Shown in pieces: positions 1-5,967 of a stretch of 19,522 nt of DNA. Positions within the stretch are counted from its first letter, which is position 1. Each line of letters begins with the position of its first letter. The notes beneath the pieces are model-generated. The model was not told where the DNA came from, searched no databases, and worked only from the letters and a program-made list of their open reading frames with translations. Origin of the DNA: an uncultured Candidatus Melainabacteria bacterium (GTDB taxonomy: Bacteria > Cyanobacteriota > Vampirovibrionia > Gastranaerophilales > Gastranaerophilaceae); NCBI GenBank assembly GCA_934700335.1, contig CAKUXM010000025.1, forward strand, positions 1-19,522, read 5' to 3'. A program made the translations under genes and the position numbers.

Positions 1-1716
1 ATAAAGTTCAACTTTTACGTCAATCATAGGGAATCCGGCTAAGATACCACCTTCAAGAGCTTCTTCCATACCTTTTCTTGCTGGTTCAATGTATTCTTTA
101 GGAATAGCACCACCGACAATTTTGTTTTCAAATACAAAACCTGCATTTTCTTCAGCTGGAGAAATTCTAATTTTAACGTGTCCATATTGACCTTTACCAC
201 CTGATTGTCTTTGGAACTTAGATTCTTGATCTGCATTACCTCTGATTGTTTCTCTGTATGCAACTTGCGGTTTACCAACGTTAGCATCTACGTGGAATTC
301 TCTTAATAGACGGTCAACGATGATATCCAAGTGAAGTTCACCCATACCGGAAATGATTGTTTGACCTGTTTCTTGGTCAGTTTTAACTTGGAATGATGGA
401 TCTTCTTCAGCAAGTTTTTGAAGAGCAATACCCATTTTTTCTTGGTCAGCTTTTGTTTTTGGCTCAATAGCAACAGAAATAACTGGTGTTGGGAATACCA
501 TTTTTTCTAAGATAATAGGTGCTTTTTCATCACATAATGTATCACCTGTTGTTGTTTCTTTCAAACCAACTGCTGCACAGATATCACCTGCGTAAATTTC
601 TGGAATTTCGTTTCTTTGATCAGCGTACATTTGAACTAATCTTGAGATACGTTCTTTTTTACCAGTTGATGCATTTAATACATAAGAACCAGAAGCTAAT
701 TTACCAGAGTAAACACGCATGAATGTTAAACGACCTACGAATGGGTCTGTCATAACTTTGAATGCTAAAGCTGCGAATGGTTCATCTTCTGAAGAAGCTC
801 TTGTTGTTTTTGTACCATCTTCTAGTTCACCTTCGATAGCTTTTACATCGATTGGAGAAGGTAAGTAATCAACAACTGCATCTAATAGCATTTGAACACC
901 TTTGTTCTTGAATGCTGTACCACAGCACATTGGAACTATTTGGTTGTTACATACTGCTTTTCTTAAAACAGCTTTTAATTCAGGAACTGTGATAGATTCT
1001 GGGTCTTCACAATATTTTTCCATTAATGTGTCATCTTCTGATGCAATAGCTTCAACCAATTCTTCTCTGTATTGGTGAGCTTTATCTTTTAATTCTTGAG
1101 GAATTTCGTCGCAAGTATCAACGTCAAATACATCTACTTGTTTACCTAAATCATCTCTGTAGATTTCAGCTTTCATTTCGATTAAGTCGATGATACCTCT
1201 CATTTGGTCTTCAGCACCGATTGGTAATTGAATAGCAAATGCATTAGCTCTTAATCTAGTTCTGATTTGGTCTAATACACGGTAGAAATCAGCACCTGTT
1301 CTATCCATTTTGTTAACGAATACTAAACGAGGTACTTCGTATCTGTTAGCTTGTCTCCAAACTGTTTCTGATTGAGATTGAACACCACCTACTGCACAGA
1401 ATACAGCAACTTCGCCGTCTAATACACGAAGAGAACGTTCTACTTCAACTGTGAAGTCAACGTGACCCGGTGTGTCGATAATATTTAATTGGTAACCTTT
1501 CCAATATGCAGTTACAGCTGCTGATTGAATTGTGATACCTCTTTCTCTTTCTTGATCCATGAAGTCTGTTACAGCTGCGCCATCGTGAACTTCACCGATT
1601 TTGTGAGTTTTACCTGTGTAGAACAAGATACGTTCTGTTGTTGTAGTTTTACCAGCATCAATGTGAGCGGCAATACCAATGTTTCTTGTCTTTTCTAATG
1701 GTGTTTTTCTTGCCAT
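1..1716 (-). CDS. fusA: Elongation factor G (EF-G), C-terminus outside window
   Basis: Translational GTPase that drives ribosomal translocation in the cytoplasm. The minus strand is open from an ATG at 1714-1716 to the left edge, giving 572 of the usual roughly 690-700 residues, so the last domain (V) is missing only because the window ends. The N-terminus MARKTPLEKTRNIGIAAHID carries the P-loop AHIDAGKTTTTER, followed by the switch region RGITIQSAA, the G3 motif DTPGHVDF and the G4 motif NKMDRTGAD. Later segments such as GMGELHLDIIVDRL and YRETI match EF-G domains III-IV. A Shine-Dalgarno AAGGAA lies just upstream. No rpsG precedes it: the upstream neighbour is a divergent purH-like gene, so fusA heads its own transcript instead of sitting inside a classical rpsL-rpsG-fusA order. 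Identity is certain. Confidence 0.97.
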   Translation of the reverse strand, partial: MARKTPLEKTRNIGIAAHIDAGKTTTTERILFYTGKTHKIGEVHDGAAVTDFMDQERERGITIQSAAVTAYWKGYQLNIIDTPGHVDFTVEVERSLRVLDGEVAVFCAVGGVQSQSETVWRQANRYEVPRLVFVNKMDRTGADFYRVLDQIRTRLRANAFAIQLPIGAEDQMRGIIDLIEMKAEIYRDDLGKQVDVFDVDTCDEIPQELKDKAHQYREELVEAIASEDDTLMEKYCEDPESITVPELKAVLRKAVCNNQIVPMCCGTAFKNKGVQMLLDAVVDYLPSPIDVKAIEGELEDGTKTTRASSEDEPFAALAFKVMTDPFVGRLTFMRVYSGKLASGSYVLNASTGKKERISRLVQMYADQRNEIPEIYAGDICAAVGLKETTTGDTLCDEKAPIILEKMVFPTPVISVAIEPKTKADQEKMGIALQKLAEEDPSFQVKTDQETGQTIISGMGELHLDIIVDRLLREFHVDANVGKPQVAYRETIRGNADQESKFQRQSGGKGQYGHVKIRISPAEENAGFVFENKIVGGAIPKEYIEPARKGMEEALEGGILAGFPMIDVKVELY

Positions 1717-1779
1717 TTCCTTAATTCCTTTTCTTTTCTATATGTGTAACTATTACTTTTGCTATTTTTAGCTACGTAA

Positions 1780-1808
1780 ATTATTCTATAAAAATAGTTC
1801 AATTTCAA
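1780..1808 (-). promoter_or_regulatory. Candidate sigma-70 promoter of fusA
   Basis: On the minus strand, TTGAAA (1803-1808) and AATAAT (1780-1785) are separated by 17 bp and lie about 65 bp upstream of the fusA start. Both hexamers are close to the vegetative consensus. The region is very AT-rich, so chance matches are easy and the call is moderate. Confidence 0.45.
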
Positions 1809-1832
1809 GCACTAATTTATTTCAAATATTTA

Positions 1833-1841
1833 TGATAGAAT
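1833..1841 (+). promoter_or_regulatory. Extended -10 promoter for the AICAR-transformylase-like gene
   Basis: TGATAGAAT (1833-1841) is an extended -10 (TGn plus TAGAAT) about 28 bp before the start codon at 1869. No good -35 hexamer is visible, which is typical of extended -10 promoters. A Shine-Dalgarno GGGAG follows at about 1855. Confidence 0.4.
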
Positions 1842-1868
1842 ATTTTTTGAAAAAGGGAGAAATTAATA

Positions 1869-2798
1869 ATGTTAGATAATTTAGAAAAAATAACAGATTT
1901 TAAATTTGGAGAAAATTCACATCAAGGCGCAAGCCTTTATAAATCAGATGCAATGGTTGATTATGAAGTTGTAAACGGAGGCGAATTATCTTACAAAAAT
2001 ATTTTAGATATGACAACATTAATTCAAATTTTGAGTGAATTTTATGATGTCAACGCAACGGTTATGGTTAAAAACGCAATGCCTTGCGGAGTTGCACTAG
2101 GAACAAGCTTGACCGATGCTTTTAATAAAGCTTTTGACTGTAACCCTGTTAGCGTTCTTGGTTCTTGTATTGGGTTTTCAAAAATTCTTGATACAGAAAC
2201 AGCTAAAAAAATTCATCTATCTGATTTTGAATTAGTTATGGCAATTGGTTATGACAAAGAAGCTTTAGAAATTTTGAAGAAAAAGCCTGAAATGAAGGTT
2301 GTTAAAATTAATACTCCTCTTGAAGAAGTTAAGATTTCTGTAAGAGAAGAAGTTAAGATTACACCTTTTGGAATTCTTTTGCAAGATGCTGATAGAGGAG
2401 ATTTCAATAAAGATACATTTAAAGTTGTTACAAAGAAGAAACCTACATCAGAAGAAATTGAAGATGCAATTTTCGCATTCAAAATTGCAAAACATTCAAA
2501 ATCAAAAGCTGTTGTTATTGCAAAAAACTTTAAAATGTTATCAATCGCGCAAGGTCAAACAAGCTTCGCAGATGCTTGCGACTGGGTAATGACTTACGCT
2601 TGTGATGACACAAAAGGCTCTGTAATGGCTTATGACGGAATTATTGATACAGTTGACGGAGTTCACGTTGCAACAACTGGTAGAGTTTCTTTAATTATTC
2701 AAGCAGGCAATTCTTATAACGAAAAAGAAGTTATCAAAGCTTGTGATAAATACGAAATAGGAATGATTACCACAGGAATTACCCATCATAAAAATTAG
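1869..2798 (+). CDS. Stand-alone AICAR transformylase-like protein (PurH C-terminal domain homologue)
   Basis: The 309 residues match only the AICAR formyltransferase half of bifunctional PurH. The IMP cyclohydrolase domain is absent. Family landmarks appear in order: FGENSHQGASLY (13-24), ELSYKNILD (39-47), VKNAMPCGVA (67-76), KHSKSKAVVIAK (208-219), GQTSFADA (229-236) and a C-terminal TTGITHHKN. In PurH this domain formylates AICAR with 10-formyl-THF in purine synthesis. However, the usual Lys-His pair of the VKHANPCG motif reads Lys68-Asn69, the KSNA motif reads KSKA (213), the Arg of GQ-x-SR is Phe233, and the SDxFFPF stretch is not recognisable. It may therefore be a paralogue with another substrate or no transformylase activity, and a normal purH may lie elsewhere. 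A GGGAG ribosome site supports the start. Only 11 bp separate it from the transporter, so they are probably co-transcribed. Confidence 0.85.
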   Translation: MLDNLEKITDFKFGENSHQGASLYKSDAMVDYEVVNGGELSYKNILDMTTLIQILSEFYDVNATVMVKNAMPCGVALGTSLTDAFNKAFDCNPVSVLGSCIGFSKILDTETAKKIHLSDFELVMAIGYDKEALEILKKKPEMKVVKINTPLEEVKISVREEVKITPFGILLQDADRGDFNKDTFKVVTKKKPTSEEIEDAIFAFKIAKHSKSKAVVIAKNFKMLSIAQGQTSFADACDWVMTYACDDTKGSVMAYDGIIDTVDGVHVATTGRVSLIIQAGNSYNEKEVIKACDKYEIGMITTGITHHKN

Positions 2799-2809
2799 AA
2801 AGAATAAAA

Positions 2810-3979
2810 ATGAATTTAATAGATAAAATCAAAGAAAACAGAACAATAGCTTGGCTTTCAGCCGCTCATTTTACAACAGATACATATTCAGGATTTCTAA
2901 ATCCTATTATGCCGTTTATTGCTGCAAACTTAGGAATTTCAATGGGTGTAGCAGCACTTGTAATGAGTATTTCGCAATTAATTTCACAATTAATTCAACC
3001 TATCTTTGGTTTCTTCGCTGATAGTTTTTTCAAAAGATTATTTATCTTTTGGGGATTGTTGTTAGCTTCTGTATTTTTTCCACTTACAGCTTGCGCACCA
3101 AACCTTGCAGTACTTGCAATATTTATCGTTTTAGGTAGTTTAGGTGTAAGCATTTTTCACCCACAAAGTATCGGATTTGTAATTAGATTTACAAAAGACG
3201 ATTTCACAAGAAATATGGGTTTTTTCTTGAGTATGGGTTCAATTGGATATTCATTCGGTCCCGCAATCTCTGCTGCTGTAATGGAATTCTTGGGACTTAA
3301 AGCAATGCCTGTAACATCAATCGTTGGGATTATACTTGTAATGATGATGTTTATTTGCGTTCCTAAAATTTCTAATATCGATAAAAAACCAGAAAAGAAA
3401 AATATCGTTGAAGTATTTAAAGCAATTTTAACTAACAAACAAATATTAATATTAATTCTAGTTGCAATTATGAAAGCTATAATTTCAAGCAGTTGCGCTA
3501 TTCTATTACCATTCTTCTGGAAAGATGCAGGATATAGTCCATTCTACATTGGTATGGCTTTATTCTGGTTTATGCTTGCCGGAGGTTTTGGTTCATTATT
3601 AAGCCCAAAATTTGAAAAAATGATTGGCACAAGAAACATTATCTATTTATCAATGTTGGCAATGCCAGTTATGATGTTTATTTTTGTATACACAACACCA
3701 AGAATGCCTATTTTAGCTTTGATTGACTTTGTATTAATGGCATTTGTTTTGATGCTTGCAACACCAATTACAATGGTACTTGCGCAAAAAGAATTACCTC
3801 AATACAAAAGCATTATTGGTGGATTTCTGAACGGCTTCTGCTGGGGCATTGTCGGTGGAATTTTAAGTGGACTAGGTTTTGTTGCACAAAAATTTGGTGT
3901 ACTTCAAATCTTACTTATCGCAAGTATTTTACCAGCCTTGAGCGTATACTTTGTTAAAGATTTAAAAATTGAAGAATAA
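2810..3979 (+). CDS. MFS transporter, fosmidomycin-resistance (Fsr)-like
   Basis: A 389-residue integral membrane protein with about twelve hydrophobic segments, the expected size for the major facilitator superfamily. The N-terminal pattern AHFTTDTYSGFLNPIMPFI, the loop FGFFADSFFKR after helix 2 (equivalent to the MFS G-x-L-a-D-r motif) and GVSIFHPQS resemble the Fsr group, which exports fosmidomycin and other small molecules. The actual substrate cannot be read from sequence. A central hydrophilic loop with clustered lysines (about 188-197, KISNIDKKPEKK) separates the two six-helix halves. It follows the AICAR-transformylase-like gene after 11 bp, suggesting one operon. A possible functional link, such as export of a purine-related or antifolate compound, is only an inference. 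No strong terminator follows it before the toxin-like locus. Confidence 0.85.
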   Translation: MNLIDKIKENRTIAWLSAAHFTTDTYSGFLNPIMPFIAANLGISMGVAALVMSISQLISQLIQPIFGFFADSFFKRLFIFWGLLLASVFFPLTACAPNLAVLAIFIVLGSLGVSIFHPQSIGFVIRFTKDDFTRNMGFFLSMGSIGYSFGPAISAAVMEFLGLKAMPVTSIVGIILVMMMFICVPKISNIDKKPEKKNIVEVFKAILTNKQILILILVAIMKAIISSSCAILLPFFWKDAGYSPFYIGMALFWFMLAGGFGSLLSPKFEKMIGTRNIIYLSMLAMPVMMFIFVYTTPRMPILALIDFVLMAFVLMLATPITMVLAQKELPQYKSIIGGFLNGFCWGIVGGILSGLGFVAQKFGVLQILLIASILPALSVYFVKDLKIEE

Positions 3980-4018
3980 ATCATATAACTATTGTATGTA
4001 TTTTAGGAATTAAAAATG

Positions 4019-4041
4019 TATAATGAACCCATTAGTTCATT
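4019..4041 (+). promoter_or_regulatory. -10 element plus palindrome before the toxin-like ORF
   Basis: A perfect TATAAT lies at 4019-4024, without a convincing -35. It overlaps the inverted repeat AATGAAC-CCATTA-GTTCATT (4022-4041, 7-bp arms). The arms contain GAAC and GTTC, the same core as the large palindrome in front of the nearby XRE gene, so it may be a second operator for that regulator. Transcription would begin near 4031. Confidence 0.4.
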
Positions 4042-4066
4042 GAAAATTTAATGCAACAAGTGGACA

Positions 4067-4114
4067 CCACTCATTTCTTTAAACGACGTTACTTACGTCA
4101 AGAAAGGGGTGATG
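4067..4114 (+). promoter_or_regulatory. Hairpin sequestering the ribosome site of the toxin-like ORF
   Basis: ACCACTCATTTCTT (about 4066-4079) can pair with AAGAAAGGGGTGAT (about 4100-4113) at 12 of 14 positions including one G-U, burying the Shine-Dalgarno and start codon. A nested hairpin GACGT-TACTT-ACGTC (4085-4099) forms the apex. Translation would need this fold to open. Confidence 0.55.
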
Positions 4115-4225
4115 CTTATGGCAACATTCAAAGCGCTAGCCGTTATGTATTACATAATAGCAGTTTTGTTTAATAAACAAAAACTAGCGTTGTCGATTGC
4201 AGTCATAACGCTAGTTTTACTTTAA
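4112..4225 (+). CDS. Small hydrophobic peptide, candidate type I (holin-like) toxin
   Basis: An ORF of 37 codons from ATG 4112, or 35 from the in-frame ATG 4118, preceded by a strong ribosome site AAAGGGG. From the second Met the peptide begins MATFKALAVMYYIIAVLF, then a short basic NKQK, then the hydrophobic tail LALSIAVITLVLL. Size, hydrophobicity and the start pattern M-x-T-F-x-A-L-x-x-M recall the putative holin-like toxin (Hol_Tox) peptides of Firmicutes, recalled from memory and not searched. The ribosome site can be locked in a hairpin with 4068-4080, and an antisense promoter reads back across the 3' half, both usual for type I toxins. The terminator-like hairpin 4180-4218 lies inside the last third of the ORF, which is odd and means either read-through or a shorter message. 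It sits next to an XRE regulator. It may instead be a structured RNA with a chance ORF. Confidence 0.55.
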   Translation: MLMATFKALAVMYYIIAVLFNKQKLALSIAVITLVLL

Positions 4226-4279
4226 TAAAGTAACAACCGTGGTGTAAAATTTTAGCTTTCGCTAATTGCCACTTGTTGT
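4175..4279 (-). ncRNA. Predicted antisense RNA (antitoxin) of the toxin-like locus
   Basis: A minus-strand transcript of about 105 nt is predicted, from a start near 4279 just downstream of the consensus promoter 4286-4314 to the hairpin terminator at 4180-4218. It would be antisense to the second half and 3' region of the hydrophobic ORF. Its 5' end carries CAACAAGTGG, identical to the toxin message's own 5' pairing strand, so it could compete for the same 3' partner. It begins beyond the stop codon of the XRE gene, so it does not depend on XRE transcription. No RNA data are available and the ends are inferred. Confidence 0.55.
4180..4218. terminator. Perfect 12-bp inverted repeat inside the ORF, terminator of the antisense RNA
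   Basis: AAAACTAGCGTT (4180-4191) and AACGCTAGTTTT (4207-4218) are exact inverted repeats with a 15-base loop. On the minus strand the stem is followed by a T-rich tail (TTTTTGTTTATT), a good intrinsic terminator. On the plus strand it is followed by ACTTTAATAAAG, so it may work both ways. Confidence 0.7.
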
Positions 4280-4285
4280 GTTTAT

Positions 4286-4314
4286 ATTATAACGTATTTT
4301 TTAAGGTTGCGCAA
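4286..4314 (-). promoter_or_regulatory. Strong consensus promoter directed antisense to the toxin-like ORF
   Basis: On the minus strand TTGCGC (4309-4314) and a perfect TATAAT (4286-4291) are spaced by exactly 17 bp, and there is no minus-strand gene downstream for it to serve except the antisense RNA. It lies in the 97-bp gap between the toxin-like ORF and the end of the XRE gene. Confidence 0.7.
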
Positions 4315-4322
4315 GTCTATAA

Positions 4323-4583
4323 TTACTCAAGGAAATTAATTTTTCCTTTTGTACGTTTTTCAATTTCTAAAATTAATGTAGATAAGGGTATTTCTAGAGC
4401 TTCACAAATTCTCCAAAGTGTTGAAATTTGAATATCTTTTACACCTTTTTCAACTTGCGACCATATTGATTTTGACAAATTTATTTCATTGGAAATCAAA
4501 CTTATAGACTTTTTCTCCTTTAGTCTATATTCTTTAATAATCTCTGCTATTGTTTTTTGAAGAATAATTTTACTTTCTTGCAT
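4323..4583 (-). CDS. XRE-family helix-turn-helix regulator
   Basis: An 86-residue DNA-binding protein consisting almost entirely of one Cro/CI-type HTH domain (about residues 12-75). The region SISLISNEINLSKSIWSQVEKGVKDIQISTLWRICEALEIPL shows the five-helix pattern with recognition-helix residues around SKSIWSQVEKG. A short basic C-terminal tail follows (EKRTKGKINFLE). There is no clear Shine-Dalgarno, and the message is probably short-leadered. Upstream lies a 22-bp perfect palindrome shared with a divergent 53-aa gene, the usual layout for an autorepressor. Downstream, in the same direction, lies the antisense promoter of the toxin-like locus, whose own promoter carries similar GAAC/GTTC half-sites. 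It may therefore regulate the small island 4019-4804. The exact target is inference. Confidence 0.88.
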   Translation of the reverse strand: MQESKIILQKTIAEIIKEYRLKEKKSISLISNEINLSKSIWSQVEKGVKDIQISTLWRICEALEIPLSTLILEIEKRTKGKINFLE

Positions 4584-4603
4584 ATAAAATATTATCGTGC
4601 TAA

Positions 4604-4632
4604 TATTAGAACATTTGTTCTAATACAAGAAC
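4604..4632. promoter_or_regulatory. 22-bp perfect palindromic operator between XRE and the 53-aa gene
   Basis: TATTAGAACA (4604-4613), two T's and TGTTCTAATA (4616-4625) form a perfect inverted repeat. A third half-site AGAAC at 4628-4632 pairs with GTTCT (4617-4621) to make an overlapping second palindrome. It sits 20 bp upstream of the XRE start and 17 bp upstream of the divergent start, where both promoters must lie, so it is very probably the XRE binding site. Confidence 0.8.
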
Positions 4633-4642
4633 GGAGTAAAAA

Positions 4643-4804
4643 ATGAATATTGAAGATATTTTAGCTGATACAGAAATGTATTTTTCACAAATAATACATT
4701 TGATAGATTTAATGCTAAACCAAAATAATTTAGATAGCGAAAACATACTTACATTAAGAGATTTAGCAGAATTAGGAAAAAATAAAATTAATAAACTTAA
4801 CTAA
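4643..4804 (+). CDS. Hypothetical 53-aa protein divergent from the XRE gene
   Basis: A 53-codon ORF from ATG 4643 with the ribosome site CGGAG seven bases upstream. The protein starts MNIEDILADTEMYFSQIIHL and is predicted to be mostly helical, soluble and acidic in its first half, with a basic C-terminus (GKNKINKLN). I recognise no family. The start lies just downstream of the palindromic operator, so its expression is probably controlled by the XRE repressor. It could be a partner or anti-repressor of XRE or an unrelated regulated gene. It ends 36 bp before the alr start, but alr has its own promoter in that gap. Confidence 0.65.
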   Translation: MNIEDILADTEMYFSQIIHLIDLMLNQNNLDSENILTLRDLAELGKNKINKLN

Positions 4805-4805
4805 T

Positions 4806-4834
4806 TTGTTAAAACTTGCAAAATGCCATATAAT
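4806..4834 (+). promoter_or_regulatory. Promoter of alr, overlapping its first possible codons
   Basis: TTGTTA (4806-4811) and a perfect TATAAT (4829-4834) have a 17-bp spacer. The -10 lies between two in-frame ATGs (4823 and 4841), so a transcript from it begins at about 4841 and cannot contain the first ATG. Neither ATG has a Shine-Dalgarno. This favours a leaderless message starting at ATG 4841. Confidence 0.55.
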
Positions 4835-4840
4835 CGTTTT

Positions 4841-5959
4841 ATGACTAAAGCAAGACAAACACAAGTAAGCACATTTAGAGATGCGTGGGTTGAGGTAAAT
4901 TTAGATTACCTAACTCAAAATATAAAGAAATTTACAGAATATTTGCCAAAAGATAAAAAACTTTTGGCGGTAGTAAAAGCTGATGCGTATGGACACGGTG
5001 TATCAATGATGTTACCTACAATTTTGTCATGTAACATTGATATGCTTGGCGTTGCATCAATTGACGAAGCATTAGATTTAAGAACAGCTGGAGCAGAATG
5101 CGATATTCTTGTTCTTGGTGCACCACCAGTTTGGGCTTTTGAAAGTGCTATTCAAAATAATATTTCTATTTCAATATTTAATGATGAACACTTAGAAGCT
5201 GCTAAATTGATTTACGAAAGAACAGGTATACCAATCAAAGCACACGTTAAAGTTGATACAGGTATGAACAGAATTGGCATCAGAGCAGAAGAAGCTGTTG
5301 AATTTATCAAGAAGGTTCAAAAATTAGATTATATTAATTTGCAAGGCATTTTCTCACATTTAGCAAACAGTGATAACGAAGAGAGAACAAAAGCACAACT
5401 TGGTAAATGGGAAAACATTTTAGCAAACGTAAATACAGACGGCTTATTGACTCATATTTTCAGCTGTATTGGTGCTCTATCATACAATTGCACTTGCAAT
5501 ATGATTAGACTTGGAGGAATGATTTACGGTTTAGATTCACCATTCCCTAAATCTAAAAAAAGTCCGTTTGAAGTTAAACAAATTTTGGGATTAAAAGCAA
5601 GAATTTCAAATATCCATAAGGTTAAAAAAGGCGAAGGCGTAAGCTATTCATACAATTTTGTAGCGGATAGAGATATGACTGTTGCCACAATTCCAATCGG
5701 ATATGCAGACGGAATAGACAGACGACTTTCAAGTAAAATTTATGGCTACATTGGAGATAAAAAAGTTCGTCAAATCGGCAACATCACAATGGATCAAATG
5801 ATGTTTGACGTAACAGATGTAGAAACAGAAGTTGGCGAAATCATCACACTTTTAGACGAAAGAATAAAAATTGACGAATGGGCTAATATTCTTGGCACAA
5901 TCAATTATGAATTAACTTGTCGGTTAAAAGTAAGATTACCTAGAATTTACACGAGATAG
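4841..5959 (+). CDS. alr: Alanine racemase
   Basis: PLP-dependent enzyme that interconverts L- and D-alanine and supplies D-Ala for peptidoglycan. Counted from ATG 4841 the protein has 372 residues, the normal family length. The PLP-binding lysine is Lys46 in AVVKADAYGHG, the second catalytic base is Tyr269 in EGVSYSYNF, and the signatures HVKVDTGMNRIG, FSHLANSD, IPIGYADGIDRR and NITMDQMM are all present. The reading frame extends to another ATG at 4823, adding six residues (MPYNRF), but a consensus promoter overlaps those codons and no ribosome site is present, so 4841 is preferred. The stop codon overlaps the ribosome site of the following lpd gene (8-bp gap), so the two are co-transcribed. 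Confidence 0.96.
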   Translation: MTKARQTQVSTFRDAWVEVNLDYLTQNIKKFTEYLPKDKKLLAVVKADAYGHGVSMMLPTILSCNIDMLGVASIDEALDLRTAGAECDILVLGAPPVWAFESAIQNNISISIFNDEHLEAAKLIYERTGIPIKAHVKVDTGMNRIGIRAEEAVEFIKKVQKLDYINLQGIFSHLANSDNEERTKAQLGKWENILANVNTDGLLTHIFSCIGALSYNCTCNMIRLGGMIYGLDSPFPKSKKSPFEVKQILGLKARISNIHKVKKGEGVSYSYNFVADRDMTVATIPIGYADGIDRRLSSKIYGYIGDKKVRQIGNITMDQMMFDVTDVETEVGEIITLLDERIKIDEWANILGTINYELTCRLKVRLPRIYTR

Positions 5960-5967
5960 GAGAAAAG

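Larger units (their letters stand above)
4054..4278 (+). repeat. Long-range inverted repeat enclosing the toxin-like ORF
   Basis: CAACAAGTGG (4054-4063) is perfectly complementary to CCACTTGTTG (4269-4278). The next seven bases ACACCAC (4064-4070) are perfectly complementary to GTGGTGT (4239-4245). Between the two 3' segments a small hairpin TTAGC-TTTC-GCTAA (4252-4265) forms, so an RNA from this locus could close its 5' and 3' ends in a 17-bp three-way junction. Such 5'-3' closure is a feature of type I toxin mRNAs. Confidence 0.65.
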
